A stretch of DNA of 64,000 nucleotides from Sipunculus nudus. Its lineage: Eukaryota > Annelida > Sipuncula > Golfingiida > Sipunculidae. This document shows, piece by piece, positions 53,401 to 61,959 of this stretch. How positions within the stretch are numbered: position 1 is the first letter of the stretch; each line of letters starts with the position of its first letter. The notes beneath the pieces were generated by a model. It saw nothing but the letters and a program-made list of their open reading frames with translations. It was not told the DNA's origin and ran no database searches. Both the position numbers and the translations under genes were made by a program. The DNA lies in contig CM049308.1 of assembly GCA_026874595.1 (NCBI GenBank), positions 21,987,867 to 22,051,866 on the forward strand. The letters run 5' to 3'.

Positions 53401-56400
53401 TATTTATAACAACCACCTTTAAAGTCTTGACTTTATACAAGGGGTTAAGTATTAATATAATTTATACCTATTGTGCCAGTACCACAGAATGACTCACTAA
53501 GTGATGTAAGTTGCATGAAGGTCCTGCAGGTGCGCAAGCTTGGGGCGCGGGAAGTCTAGTCTCTCCAACAGACGCCAGGTGCCGCTACCGCTCTTGCACC
53601 AGTACGTCTGTTATTGGACTCCATTTTTTTCAAAAATCTTGAAAAACAGAAGTGCCGTTGGGCATGCGCAAGGAAACCCCCCTAGCATCTGGAGGTGAAA
53701 CCAGAATGGATGTCGCCCTTGCACAAACCCGGCAGACCCCTTTAAAGACAAGTAAACAAAATTGTTTGGTTGTGTGGCAAAAATAATCCACTTTTGCTTG
53801 TCTTTTGCAAGGGTGGTATAGTAGGGGGATTCCTTGCGCATGCCAAACAACAATTCCGTTCCTAAGAAAAATGGCGTCCAATAACAGACGTACTGGTGCA
53901 AGAGCGGTAGCGGCACCTGGCGTCTGTTGAAGAGACTATGGGAAGTCCTGCCCCCATTGTCGAATCACGCTTGTCAGAACTTTCCATCAGTTTCCTATAG
54001 CTACATAAAAGCCGGAGCATCCCGGCGAATTTTCGGAGAGCGTGTCATACGAATCTTGGCTAAATATATCATCTCAATTTTATATGGCATAATATGCAAC
54101 CCGTATGGAATGTTCGATTCAGTGGTGACATTTTTATGTTGACATTTTCGTTCCATGCAATAAAAGTATAAATGTGTGTATTTATTGCTCTTTCATTATA
54201 ATGTTAATTGTATCGCCAGACATAGTCTGGAGATACTATGGTTTAGGCACGGTCGCGCCGCCGCCGCCGAGATTTCTTTTGGACACAATAACTCAAAAAA
54301 TATTTCACAGATCTTTACCAAACTTGGTATATGTATAGATATGGGTGAGAGGACGACGCCTATTTAAAATGAGGTCATGACCTCAACTAGGAGAGTGACC
54401 TTGACCTTGAATAGGTTCAATTTTGGGGAAAATCACACAAATTCTTAAATATCTCAAGAAAACTTGCATGGATTGATCCCAAAATCAAGTTGATCGAACA
54501 TCATGGATAGGGTTGTCATGTTCCAGAAACTGGTGGCGCCACCTATTATTCTTTACTTGTTTTCACGCCGTTTAATATCCCCAAAATTGCTTCTTGACAG
54601 TACTGTGAGCATTATAATTCAAAAACTAATGGAGAGATTTCTTTCATATTATGCAAATACATAGGTATGGGTTATGGGATGATATTTATTCAAATTGGGG
54701 TCATGACCTTTCCTATGAGAGTGGCCTTGACCTTGAATATTGCCATATATGGTGAAAATCACACAAAATCATTAATTTCTCAATAAGGGATGCATGCATT
54801 GGTCCAAAAATCAACTTGACAGAAGATCTTGGATAGTAATGTCATGTACCGGAAACAGGTGGCGCCACCTGTTATTCTTTTACTTGTTTTCGTGCCGTTT
54901 AATACCCCATCATTGCCACTTAACAGTACATTTATAACCTGTGAGCATTATAAGTCAAAAACTAATGGACAGATTTCTTTCATATTATGCATATACATAG
55001 ACATGGGTTATGGGATGATGTATATATAAATTGGGGTCATGACCTTTCCTATTAGAGTGGCCTTGACCTTGAATATTGCCATATATGGTGAAAAATTACA
55101 CAAAATCATTAATATCTCAATAAGGGATGCATGCATTGGTCCAAAAATCAACATGTTCGAAGATCTTGGAAAGTATTGTCATGTACCGGAAACAGGTGGC
55201 GCCACCAGTTATTCTTTTACTTGTTTTGTGCCGTTTAATACCCCATCATTGCCATTTATCAGTACTGTGAGCATTATAAGTCAAAAACTAATGGACAAAT
55301 TTCTTTCATATTATGCATATACATGGATATGGGTTATAGGATAATGTTTATTTGAATAGGGGTCATGACCTTTCCAATGAGTGGCCTTGACCCTGAATAT
55401 TGCCATATATGGTGAAAATCACACAAAGTCATTAATTTCTCAATAAGGGATGCATTGATTGGTCCAAAAATCAACTTGACCGAAGATCTTGGATAGTAAT
55501 GTCATGTACCGGAAACAGGTGGCGCCACCTGTTATTCTTTTACTTGTTTTTGTGCCGTTTAATACCCCATCATTGCCACTTAACAGTACATTTATAACCT
55601 GTGAGCATTATAAGTCAAAAACTAATGGACAGATTTCTTTCATATTATGCATATACATAGACATGGGTTCTGGGATGATGTATATATAAATTGGGGTCAT
55701 GACCTTTCCTATTAGAGTGGCCTTGACCTTGAAAAATTGCCATATATGGTGAAAATTACACAAAATCATTAATATCTCAATAAGGGATGCATGCATTGGT
55801 CCAAAAATCAACATGTTCGAAGATCTTGGAAAGTATTGTCATGTACCGGAAACAGGTGGCGCCACCAGTTATTCTTTTACTTGTTTTGTGCCGTTTAATA
55901 CCCCATCATTGCCATTTATCAGTACTGTGAGCATTATAAGTCAAAAACTATTGGACAAATTTCTTTCATATTATGCGTATACATGGATATGGGTTATAGG
56001 ATAATGTTTATTTGAATAGGGGTCATGACCTTTCCAATGAGTGGCCTTGACCTTGAATATTGCCATATATGGTGAAAATCACACAAAATCATTAATTTCT
56101 CAATAAGGGATGCATTGATTGGTCCAAAAATCAACTTGAACGAAGATCTTGGATAGTGTTTTCATGTACGGGAAACAGGTGGTGCCACCTGTTATTCTTT
56201 TACTTGTTTTCGTGCCGTTTAATACCCCATCATTGCCACTTAACAGTATTTTGAGCATTATAAGTCAAAAACTAATGGACAGATTTCTTGCATATACATA
56301 GACATGGGTTAGGGGATGATGTATATTGAAATTTGGATCATGACCTTTTCTATGAGAATGACCTTTTCTATGAGTGTGGTCTGATATTAATTGTTGCTGA

Positions 56401-57674
56401 AGATGGGGGGCCTATTCTTAAAGGGGGGGGGGGATTAATTGTCTGGGGATACTATGGCACCTGCAGTGCCAAGAAATATCTAGTTTCTCCTGGAATTCTC
56501 AAGCTTTTGTCCTTTCTGATTCATCCTGCTACTTCCGGACATTTCCGACTAATCCAGAAGTCTGTAAGCACACGCTTCCACCCACACGCGTGTATTCCAG
56601 TACACGTGGTTTATGAAAATAAATGCAATTCTTTGAAATAAATTTATTTTGAACTTCAAGGGCTTGCTTGTGAACCAAAATCGTGAACAAAAATTGATAT
56701 CGTGATATCGCGATAATAGGAAAGTTGACGGTATGATAACCGTAGCGGTCAGATATCGTGATAATACCGTATACCGGTAACCGTCCCAACCCTACCTGTC
56801 AATGTCTTATCATGAGGCATGTCATGGCTTATGTTGATTAATACTAATATGAGACGGCCAAGTCAGTTTAGACCCATCTTGGAAATGTAGGCCGGATTCT
56901 ACATACTTGGGACTAGCCATGACAACATGACATTCAGGCCTTCTGAAATAAACTGATAGGGCCTGGAGTCATGATGGCAGTCACAACAGAACGCCCATTC
57001 TAAGGGTCGGATCAAAATATTTACTGTCTGGTATTATTTGGCATCACAGGCTTATATAGTCGTATTATATGTGCTTAATATCGAAGAAAAAATGTTGTTA
57101 CACAAAAATAATTACATTTATTACCTTCTTTCATCACTGTGGCACCGATTCACGTGAAGCGGTACTTCGCATTCAAAAGTGAAGGTGTCATGGCGCGGTC
57201 GTATATGAAAACTTGGAAGTCGGAAGCCGGACGCCGGAAACCAAGGAATCGTTTTATAAATAATGCAGTTTAAAGCATATACAAAATGCTAACGCTTCAA
57301 TACCGTTTTGTTTTTTCCCCGATAGAATAAGATCTTTATTATCATTCTGTAAAGAATGATAGTTATCCATTCTTCAATCTGAACGTTATGGACGATTTTG
57401 TGCTCGGAAGCAATCTCGGAAGTCAGTCAGAAGTGCTGGGATGTTATCCAATGTGTATAACTCGGAAGTCACAGAGACGCACTGGTTAACTTGTGGTCAG
57501 TTAAGAGCCACAGCCCAAATGCAGTTTCATTATAATTATAGTTGCATGCATATATTAAAATTGCTTATGCATGATTCTGCTTTAAATGCGTGAATAACAC
57601 AAAACATGATACATAATCGGAAAAACTATAAGTTCTTAATTTTTTTATTTGTAAATTTAATATAAATATATATA

Positions 57675-57718
<44 letters not shown>

Positions 57719-60005
57719 ATATATGTGATGGTATTTTCACTTAATATATTTCACCCTATCTAGAGCTATGTTTTGTGAAAATTATTTATATTAACATGGG
57801 GATGGTATGGGAAGGGATAAATTTTTAAAATATGCAATGTAAAGAGGACATTTTGAGGCACCTTAAACGAAAGAGTATGAAGATTTTCTGTTCCGCAACT
57901 ATACTCCTACATGTATTGGAACAATGTATTCAAACTTCAGGTTGTTGGGCTTTAATATTTATATTTCTATAACATTACGGTATAAATTGGAAAGTCCAAA
58001 TATTCAAATGTTAATGTCAATGATGAAATGCGCGTCTATACATTTATAACTTGCAAAATGTCACTACTAGTATTTAAATGTAGTAATCGTTGTAAAATAA
58101 TTGATATGTTAAAGTCTTATGACAATCTTAGCATTTTACCGAATTTTGTGATCTGAGAGCGCACATGCAGACTCGGACAGCACAGTGCGCGAGTCTGAGT
58201 ATCAGCCGAGGAGCCGTGAGATTTTAACGGTCGATCCCAACCCGAGCTGAGCTCTGTGGGGAGACCGTGTATGACTCACACGGTACTGCGATGGGGGGGG
58301 GGGGGGGGGATGGGGATTCCTCGGTGTTATGCTTGCGCCCTCTATGGATGCACCACTGAATAATAAATATGGTATAATAAACCCTAATACGGCATTAAAA
58401 ATACAGTTATAAATTACGATGTCATTCAAAATAAAAACAGTAATATATTTTCCATACGTTGAACAAATATAAAAATTCAATATATCCCAGTAGGTCATCG
58501 CTAGAAAAAACATACATGTATCAAATACAAAACGAAATGTCCTTCAATATGTCAGAGTTCTACGATATTTAAAAAAAAGTTAAAATATATCTTAGAAAAG
58601 GGATACAACAGTCCAGGTAATATATAACATACTAATACATGTGTGATTATAAAATCTTATCGATTTGTATATTTAAGCAAATAATTTTTTTAAAAACTAA
58701 AATCAATTCTTTTTCAAGTTTTAACTCTTTCTTTCAAACTTTTTCAATCTTGATATTTATATATTAAAATTCACTCCTGATGTTTCAACATCACATTTCA
58801 ACTCCAAATAAATGGATATTTAATAATATTTTAAAGTATATTTGCAACTGATTTCACTCTCATACGTTATAATATGTGCATGATAAGGGCATGTAAACAG
58901 AATGTGCTCCCTTCAACTTCGGATAACTGTTTACGATTACAAGGATCTCTATCAGAAATTACAATTTTGAATGTAAAATCTTAAATAAATAACCATATAG
59001 AATCTTTATCGACACGTAAGACATCTGGGGCTTCAAGTAAAAGTCTGTCTAGAGGTGACCTGGTGTTTTAAAGATGCTACGGGATATAGGCATTTTTATT
59101 GAACCTGTTGCTCATCTTTATGATTCATTCCTTTAAATTCCACATAAAAATGATGACACCATGCAATAATGGAACCAAACCGGATTGATAAATCAAGTTA
59201 GATATTTACCGCTAAGATAAATATTTCAATTACAAATATTAATTATTCCCATTCTACTTCTGCTGTATAGAAATTTTTTATCTTTATATAAAAATATATG
59301 CATCTGAATATTCCGTGTATACTCACTATTTTTATTTGATTCATATTTTTATGCTCAGAAACAAAATTAACCGGACTATAATCGGAATTCTCGATACAGA
59401 AGTACCGTGCGCTTTCGGACCCCCTTCTCTCCGGACTTAATAGTTGCTGGTATCAGGTTCTACAAATAAACAGATTTTTTTATATCTATAACATTTGCTC
59501 TGTAACAATTTATTTTTAAACATTTAATGAACTTTTTTTGGCTATGCAAAATGTTTTGTTTGATGTTTTATTGATTTTTTAGTTGACGTATTTTACAAAT
59601 ATATATATATATATAAAGTATATAAATGTTTGTGTCCTGTGGTTTTGCAAATTTTCAGAACATTAATTTGATGAATATTGTGCCTAACTGCATAAAAAAT
59701 ATCGATTATATATTGAATCGTTCTGCAAAAACAGAAACTATTGTTTTTTATATGATGGTAAAATGTTACAATCGGGATCATATCTATTTACACATGCATT
59801 GTGTATTTTTTTCTGTCAAGGTATTGTTAATGCTTGTGGTTATTTTTAATTTTGCAGGATACGTCTGATGAAATCAGTAGCAAACAAATTTTTGTAAAGC
59901 ATCATGTATATTATGCTATTTTGGCAAAATTTCAAAACATGAATTGAAACAGGTTCCATTTACAGCAGGTATATATATAGGGGAAAATATCACATTGCAA
60001 TGTGA

Positions 60006-60065
<60 letters not shown>

Positions 60066-61482
60066 CATACATATATATATAAATGTGTGCAACCTGACCA
60101 TGAAATGTAAAATATAATTTGGCATAAAAAGTATTACATAATAGATAAGAGTTTAAGAGATTCATAATCATGATTAAATCTTTTGGTCAATGGAAGAGGA
60201 AAAGGTTTTTCAATTGATACATGATAAATAAAATATTTTGTTCGAAACACCCTTGTTAAAACATTTACTGGACGTTTTGTGGTTCTGTCAAATTATCTGT
60301 TTAACTCTCTATGATATTATCAGGGTAATTTTTAAAATATTAACAAATCTTTATTTTTTTTTTCATGTTTCCACAAACAAAAAATACAGTAATAGCGAAA
60401 ATATTGATGAGTAATTATATAATCTTGTTTTACAACATGAAATAAAATATCAATATAATATATTATAAAAAACAGCATAATTAATGTTACAAAACAGAGT
60501 TTATGATAAATATGTGATATTGAAGAAACCGAAAATGCTTGACACGTTTGCTGACGACATGATGACCAGTGCATTAGCCATTACTGGCTAGTTTTACACA
60601 TGTTATTTGGACCATAACCGGGCATTACCGAGCAAGAAATAGTCTATAACTTCAGATGGATAACTTTGATTTTTTACATAATGATAGAAAAGACCTTATT
60701 CTATCAATAAAAATAAAATGGTACTTTCTATTGATGTAGTATCATTTTAATTATGCTTCGAACATTGCTTTATTTAAAAAATCCTTGCTTCCGACTTCGG
60801 ACTTCCGAGTTTTACACATAGCCGTTTGGAAATCCCCTACCGGAAGTTATGATTCTCCCGCTGACAGACGTGGAGACGAGTTTTTCGAGTAAAACCAGCC
60901 TCGGTATTAAAAACTGCTGCACGAATACACGTAAGTAAACCGTGGATGTAATAATTATTATTTTCCCCAACATAATAACGTTACTTTTTGTCTTAACTCA
61001 GGAAAATGGCAGTTCGAGAAGTAGATGAAAATGAAAAAGTAGTGTCAGAAATGGCGTGCACATCTGCACATACTAGAATTGATTCGAACATAATAGCTTG
61101 TACTGTCACCCCATCGTCTCCAGTTCATCTAAAATCGACGTTTGGGGTGACAAGCTGTCGCTAACTTGGGACGCTTTAAAATGTATAGTTTTTGGATTCA
61201 ATGCTTATTCACATCACACCATTCACGCAAATACTATAGCTGTGTGCCAAGTGTGGTGCCCTCTATTTATTTGGCCTCAGCTGTTCCGGACCCGACCAAT
61301 TACGATCATGAAGTGCAGGTGACAGCTCAGAATGGGCAGTTTGTCTGTGAGCGATAATGGGGGATATCCAACCAGAGCAGACTGGAATGGCTCACAGCTA
61401 CAGAGAGAACGCCATAAAAATGCACTTACACATTGTTAAATTTAAACATGTCCTCACACGTGAAAGGGCGTATGGTTGTCAT
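39151..61482 (-). CDS. NAA20: N-alpha-acetyltransferase 20, NatB catalytic subunit (six exons)
   Basis: Exons, in order of transcription: 61,482-61,430; 50,561-50,537; 49,774-49,684; 49,132-49,003; 47,935-47,799; 39,236-39,151. All introns are GT-AG and all junctions keep frame, giving 173 residues (human NAA20 has 178). It opens MTTIRPFTCEDMFKFNNV and contains LDPLTETYGLPFYMQYLAHW, the substrate-pocket region of the family. The acetyl-CoA loop is RRLGLA (82-87), followed by FFVDLFVRVSN and the C-terminal LGYSVYRTVLEYY strand. The product is a GNAT-fold enzyme that, with NAA25, acetylates nascent chains starting Met-Asp/Glu/Asn/Gln at the ribosome. Intron 1 (10.9 kb) and intron 5 (8.6 kb) are filled with mobile elements and satellites, while exons are intact, which argues for a working gene. 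Confidence 0.95.
39242..39269 (+). promoter_or_regulatory. Four AGGTCA half-sites beside the NAA20 exon 6 acceptor
   Basis: AGGTCA occurs at 39,242, 39,249, 39,257 and 39,264; the first two form a perfect DR1 (AGGTCAAAGGTCA). Read on the - strand they are the pyrimidine tract before exon 6. The resemblance to RXR/HNF4 sites may be coincidental, as similar half-sites are common in the repeats here. Confidence 0.4.
39336..39416. repeat. (TA)n microsatellite left of TIR element A
   Basis: About 40 TA units directly abutting the terminal TGTCA of element A. Confidence 0.95.
39417..41404. mobile_element. TIR element A (non-autonomous)
   Basis: 1,988 bp with ~272-bp inverted ends (39,417-39,690 and 41,133-41,404), outermost TGTCAAGGCCCAGATTGC. 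Each arm contains several palindromes, notably TGCGATCGCA and GGATCTAAGATC-type motifs. The interior is AT-rich with no ORF; a motif beginning AATGAGTTGGT is repeated near 40,982 and 41,090. It lies in NAA20 intron 5, between TA tracts. Confidence 0.88.
41409..41454. repeat. (TA)n microsatellite between elements A and B
   Basis: TA repeats separate the two TIR elements by about 50 bp. Confidence 0.95.
41455..43934. mobile_element. TIR element B (non-autonomous)
   Basis: 2,480 bp with inverted ends of at least 410 bp, probably ~480 (41,455-~41,935 and ~43,395-43,934). Ends are TGTCAGAGACGAGATT and its complement. The arms are full of CGCCTAGGCG palindromes and alternating GATTTTAAACTCGCC / GGCGAGTTTAAAATC motifs. 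No ORF. It shares TGTCA...TGACA ends and TA flanks with element A, so both are probably one family or mobilised by one enzyme (inference). Confidence 0.88.
42029..42562. repeat. Four copies of TCCCACCCGTAAC inside element B
   Basis: Two forward copies (42,029 and 42,227) and two reverse copies (42,388 and 42,546). TGTCCCACCCGTAACAC at 42,227 and its exact complement at 42,546-42,562 form a 17-bp perfect inverted repeat. Confidence 0.85.
43990..44680. repeat. Dispersed repeat with GGGACCCA head and CAGCTGAG end
   Basis: Head GGGACCCACCGGTTATGGTG resembles 8,992 and 50,742; the end TTTTCAGTCAGCTGAGCTAA keeps only half of the terminal hairpin seen at 3,649 and 34,741. Confidence 0.5.
45060..46035. 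repeat. Array with AGGTGGCGCCACCT cores
   Basis: Alternating units share ATTAATTTA(T/C), AAGATGGA and a core AGGTGG(C)(A/G)CCACCT at 45,257, 45,531, 45,679 and 45,806. A C-run precedes it (45,071-45,085). It lies in NAA20 intron 5; the 121-residue frame over it is an artefact. Confidence 0.75.
46600..47115 (-). repeat. Inverted relative of the 54-56 kb satellite
   Basis: On the - strand it reads through the same landmarks as the 54.3-56.4 kb units: AAGATCTTGGATAG, GGTGGCACCACCT, TGCCACTTAACA, AAAACTAATGGACAGATTTC and GGTCATGACCTTTCC. Confidence 0.8.
47405..47695 (-). mobile_element. tRNA-derived SINE
   Basis: Read on the - strand, an A-box-like TGGCTAAGGGATAGAGCAC is followed by CAGGAGGTTGTGAGTTGAAA, a B-box-like region, then a body containing AACAAGTGTCTTTGGGAGG. 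It lies ~100 bp downstream of the NAA20 exon 5 donor, same strand. Confidence 0.6.
47799..47935 (-). CDS. NAA20: NAA20 exon 5
   Basis: The exon encodes KRCFFVDLFVRVSNKVAVDM, YHRLGYSVYRTVLEYY and SGETDEDAY, then the first base of Asp146. It is bounded by TTCCAG and GTAAGT. Confidence 0.95.
48010..49000 (-). other. NAA20 intron 4; no feature
   Basis: AT-rich intronic DNA without recognisable repeats. Confidence 0.5.
49003..49132 (-). CDS. NAA20: NAA20 exon 4, acetyl-CoA binding core
   Basis: The exon encodes MGKAEG, NWHGHVTALTVAPEY and the RRLGLA pyrophosphate-binding loop, then KLMKILEDISE. It starts after CTTCAG and ends before GTAAGT; both flanking codons are split and rejoin correctly. 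Confidence 0.95.
49684..49774 (-). CDS. NAA20: NAA20 exon 3
   Basis: The exon encodes YGLPFYMQYLAHWPEYF and the next residues through MGY plus one base of Ile57. The donor is GTAAGT; the acceptor is TTCAG. Confidence 0.95.
50537..50561 (-). CDS. NAA20: NAA20 exon 2, a 25-nt microexon
   Basis: The 25 bases complete Val18 and encode NLDPLTET, a near-invariant stretch of the family. The acceptor is TATAG and the donor is a weak GTATCC. Skipping it would remove 8 residues and shift frame (25 is not a multiple of 3). Confidence 0.9.
50740..51010. repeat. Short dispersed repeat with GGGACCCA head
   Basis: Begins GGGACCCATGGGTCTCAACA and ends near CATCTCAGCTAAAAAGTG; same family as at 43,990. Confidence 0.45.
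51110..52540 (-). other. NAA20 intron 1, unassigned part
   Basis: No repeat or exon recognised apart from a G-run near 51,160. Confidence 0.35.
52542..53140. mobile_element. Foldback element with ~145-bp arms
   Basis: Left arm 52,542-52,690 and right arm 52,982-53,140 are inverted copies, e.g. AAGACTATTTTATTG and GCCATGTATGCGTTTCCAGA. A second inverted pair lies inside (52,684-52,710 and 52,810-52,835; AGCTGTCAATCA). Target duplication not resolved. Confidence 0.8.
53557..53938. mobile_element. Nested palindromic MITE
   Basis: 382 bp that are almost wholly palindromic: TAGTCTCTCCAACAGACG at the left and CGTCTGTTGAAGAGACTA at the right, with matching GCGCAAGG / CCTTGCGC further in. Flanks CGGGAAGTC and TGGGAAGTC suggest a 9-bp duplication (8/9), as in Mutator-like elements. 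Confidence 0.8.
54210..56455 (+). repeat. ~330-bp satellite with 660-bp higher-order period
   Basis: After a head hairpin (54,210-54,236) and GATACTATGG, six to seven ~330-bp units follow, each with GGTCATGACCTTTCC, GGCCTTGACCTTGAATATTG, AAGATCTTGGATAG and AGGTGGCGCCACC. Units alternate between CCACCTGTT and CCACCAGTT after the core; 54,829-55,350 and 55,489-56,010 are nearly identical, so the recent duplication unit was two monomers. It ends near another GGATACTATGG (56,446). Confidence 0.9.
56800..60000 (-). other. NAA20 intron 1, unassigned part
   Basis: Contains (TA)n tracts at about 57,665-57,715, a G-run at 58,294-58,310 and a CpG-bearing patch at 57,130-57,260 (see findings). No exon is supported. 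Confidence 0.35.
60009..60080. repeat. (TA)n microsatellite
   Basis: TA repeats grading into CATATA; frames across it are artefacts. Confidence 0.95.
60839..60847 (+). promoter_or_regulatory. ETS/GABP-type site
   Basis: ACCGGAAGT is a full ETS consensus, common in TATA-less housekeeping promoters. It lies in a CpG-containing patch upstream of a spliced-looking leader on the + strand and about 640 bp from the NAA20 start codon on the - strand. Confidence 0.4.
61006..61164 (+). CDS. Small ORF after a short leader intron, antisense inside NAA20 intron 1
   Basis: A consensus donor (CAC|GTAAGT at 60,931) and a good acceptor (TTAACTCAG, exon from 61,002) define a 71-bp leader intron. ATG follows four bases into the exon with context AAAATGG and opens a 52-residue frame beginning MAVREVDENEKVVSEM, ending at TAA 61,164. 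I recognise no family. It may be the first exon of an unseen gene to the right, a non-coding antisense or bidirectional transcript of the NAA20 promoter, or chance. Confidence 0.25.
   Translation: MAVREVDENEKVVSEMACTSAHTRIDSNIIACTVTPSSPVHLKSTFGVTSCR
61430..61482 (-). CDS. NAA20: NAA20 exon 1 (coding part)
   Basis: 53 coding bases from ATG at 61,482-61,480 encode residues 1-17 and two bases of Val18; the donor is GTAAGT at 61,429-61,424. An A at -3 gives a reasonable start context. The 5' UTR lies to the right, in a CpG-containing stretch up to about 61,640. Confidence 0.93.
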
Positions 61483-61873
61483 GATGGCTTGGAGAGACGA
61501 TCAGACGTGCACACAGTTCCCTTCGTCTCCCTCTGCCAGCCAGCCTCGACGTGTCACAGAAACTACTGTCGCGAACATATTCCATCTCGGAAAATATTCA
61601 CCCAAGACCCGACGATACAAGGGAGACTCGTAAAATTACGGATTTATAGAATGCTGGAGGTAAAAAAATATGATTCCAGAGATAATTGCCGTAATCACTG
61701 ATTACAAAATGTAAATCCCCCATGCATGTTTATTTATTATAATTTTGAGATACTAGTATAAGTTTGCCATTGCTATGGTAACGGATATTTAAGTTAGTCA
61801 CCACTGCCTTTTATTTGGAAATAAATGAACTCACAGACACACTTACACCTACACACCTACACACACATACCAT

Positions 61874-61905
61874 TATATATATATATATATATAAATATAT
61901 ATATA

Positions 61906-61955
<50 letters not shown>
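61874..61955. repeat. (TA)n microsatellite upstream of NAA20
   Basis: Interrupted TA repeat about 400 bp upstream of the NAA20 start codon, preceded by CACACCTACACACCTACAC. Confidence 0.95.
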
Positions 61956-61959
61956 ATTA

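Larger units (their letters stand above)
53286..56794. mobile_element. Non-autonomous hAT element with 8-bp target duplication
   Basis: The element starts TAGTGTTGGGACG and ends CGTCCCAACCCTA, and is flanked on both sides by CCTGTCAA (53,278-53,285 and 56,795-56,802). The 8-bp duplication and TAG-ending short TIRs are hAT hallmarks. Subterminal sequence has ATATCGCGATA/TACCGGTA motifs typical of such elements. No transposase frame remains; the 3.5-kb interior is a nested palindrome plus satellite. Confidence 0.88.

Noticed and set aside
54829-56004. Pairs of nearly identical 63-101-residue frames
   Set aside because: Identity comes from the 660-bp satellite period; substitutions show no coding bias.
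57124-57200. Candidate first exon of NAA20 (ATGACACCTTCAC on the - strand)
   Set aside because: The frame closes after 13 codons and lacks RPF; the true first exon at 61,482-61,430 matches the family and has the right phase.
61357-61701. 114-residue frame on the + strand
   Set aside because: It runs antisense across NAA20 exon 1 and has no recognisable domain.
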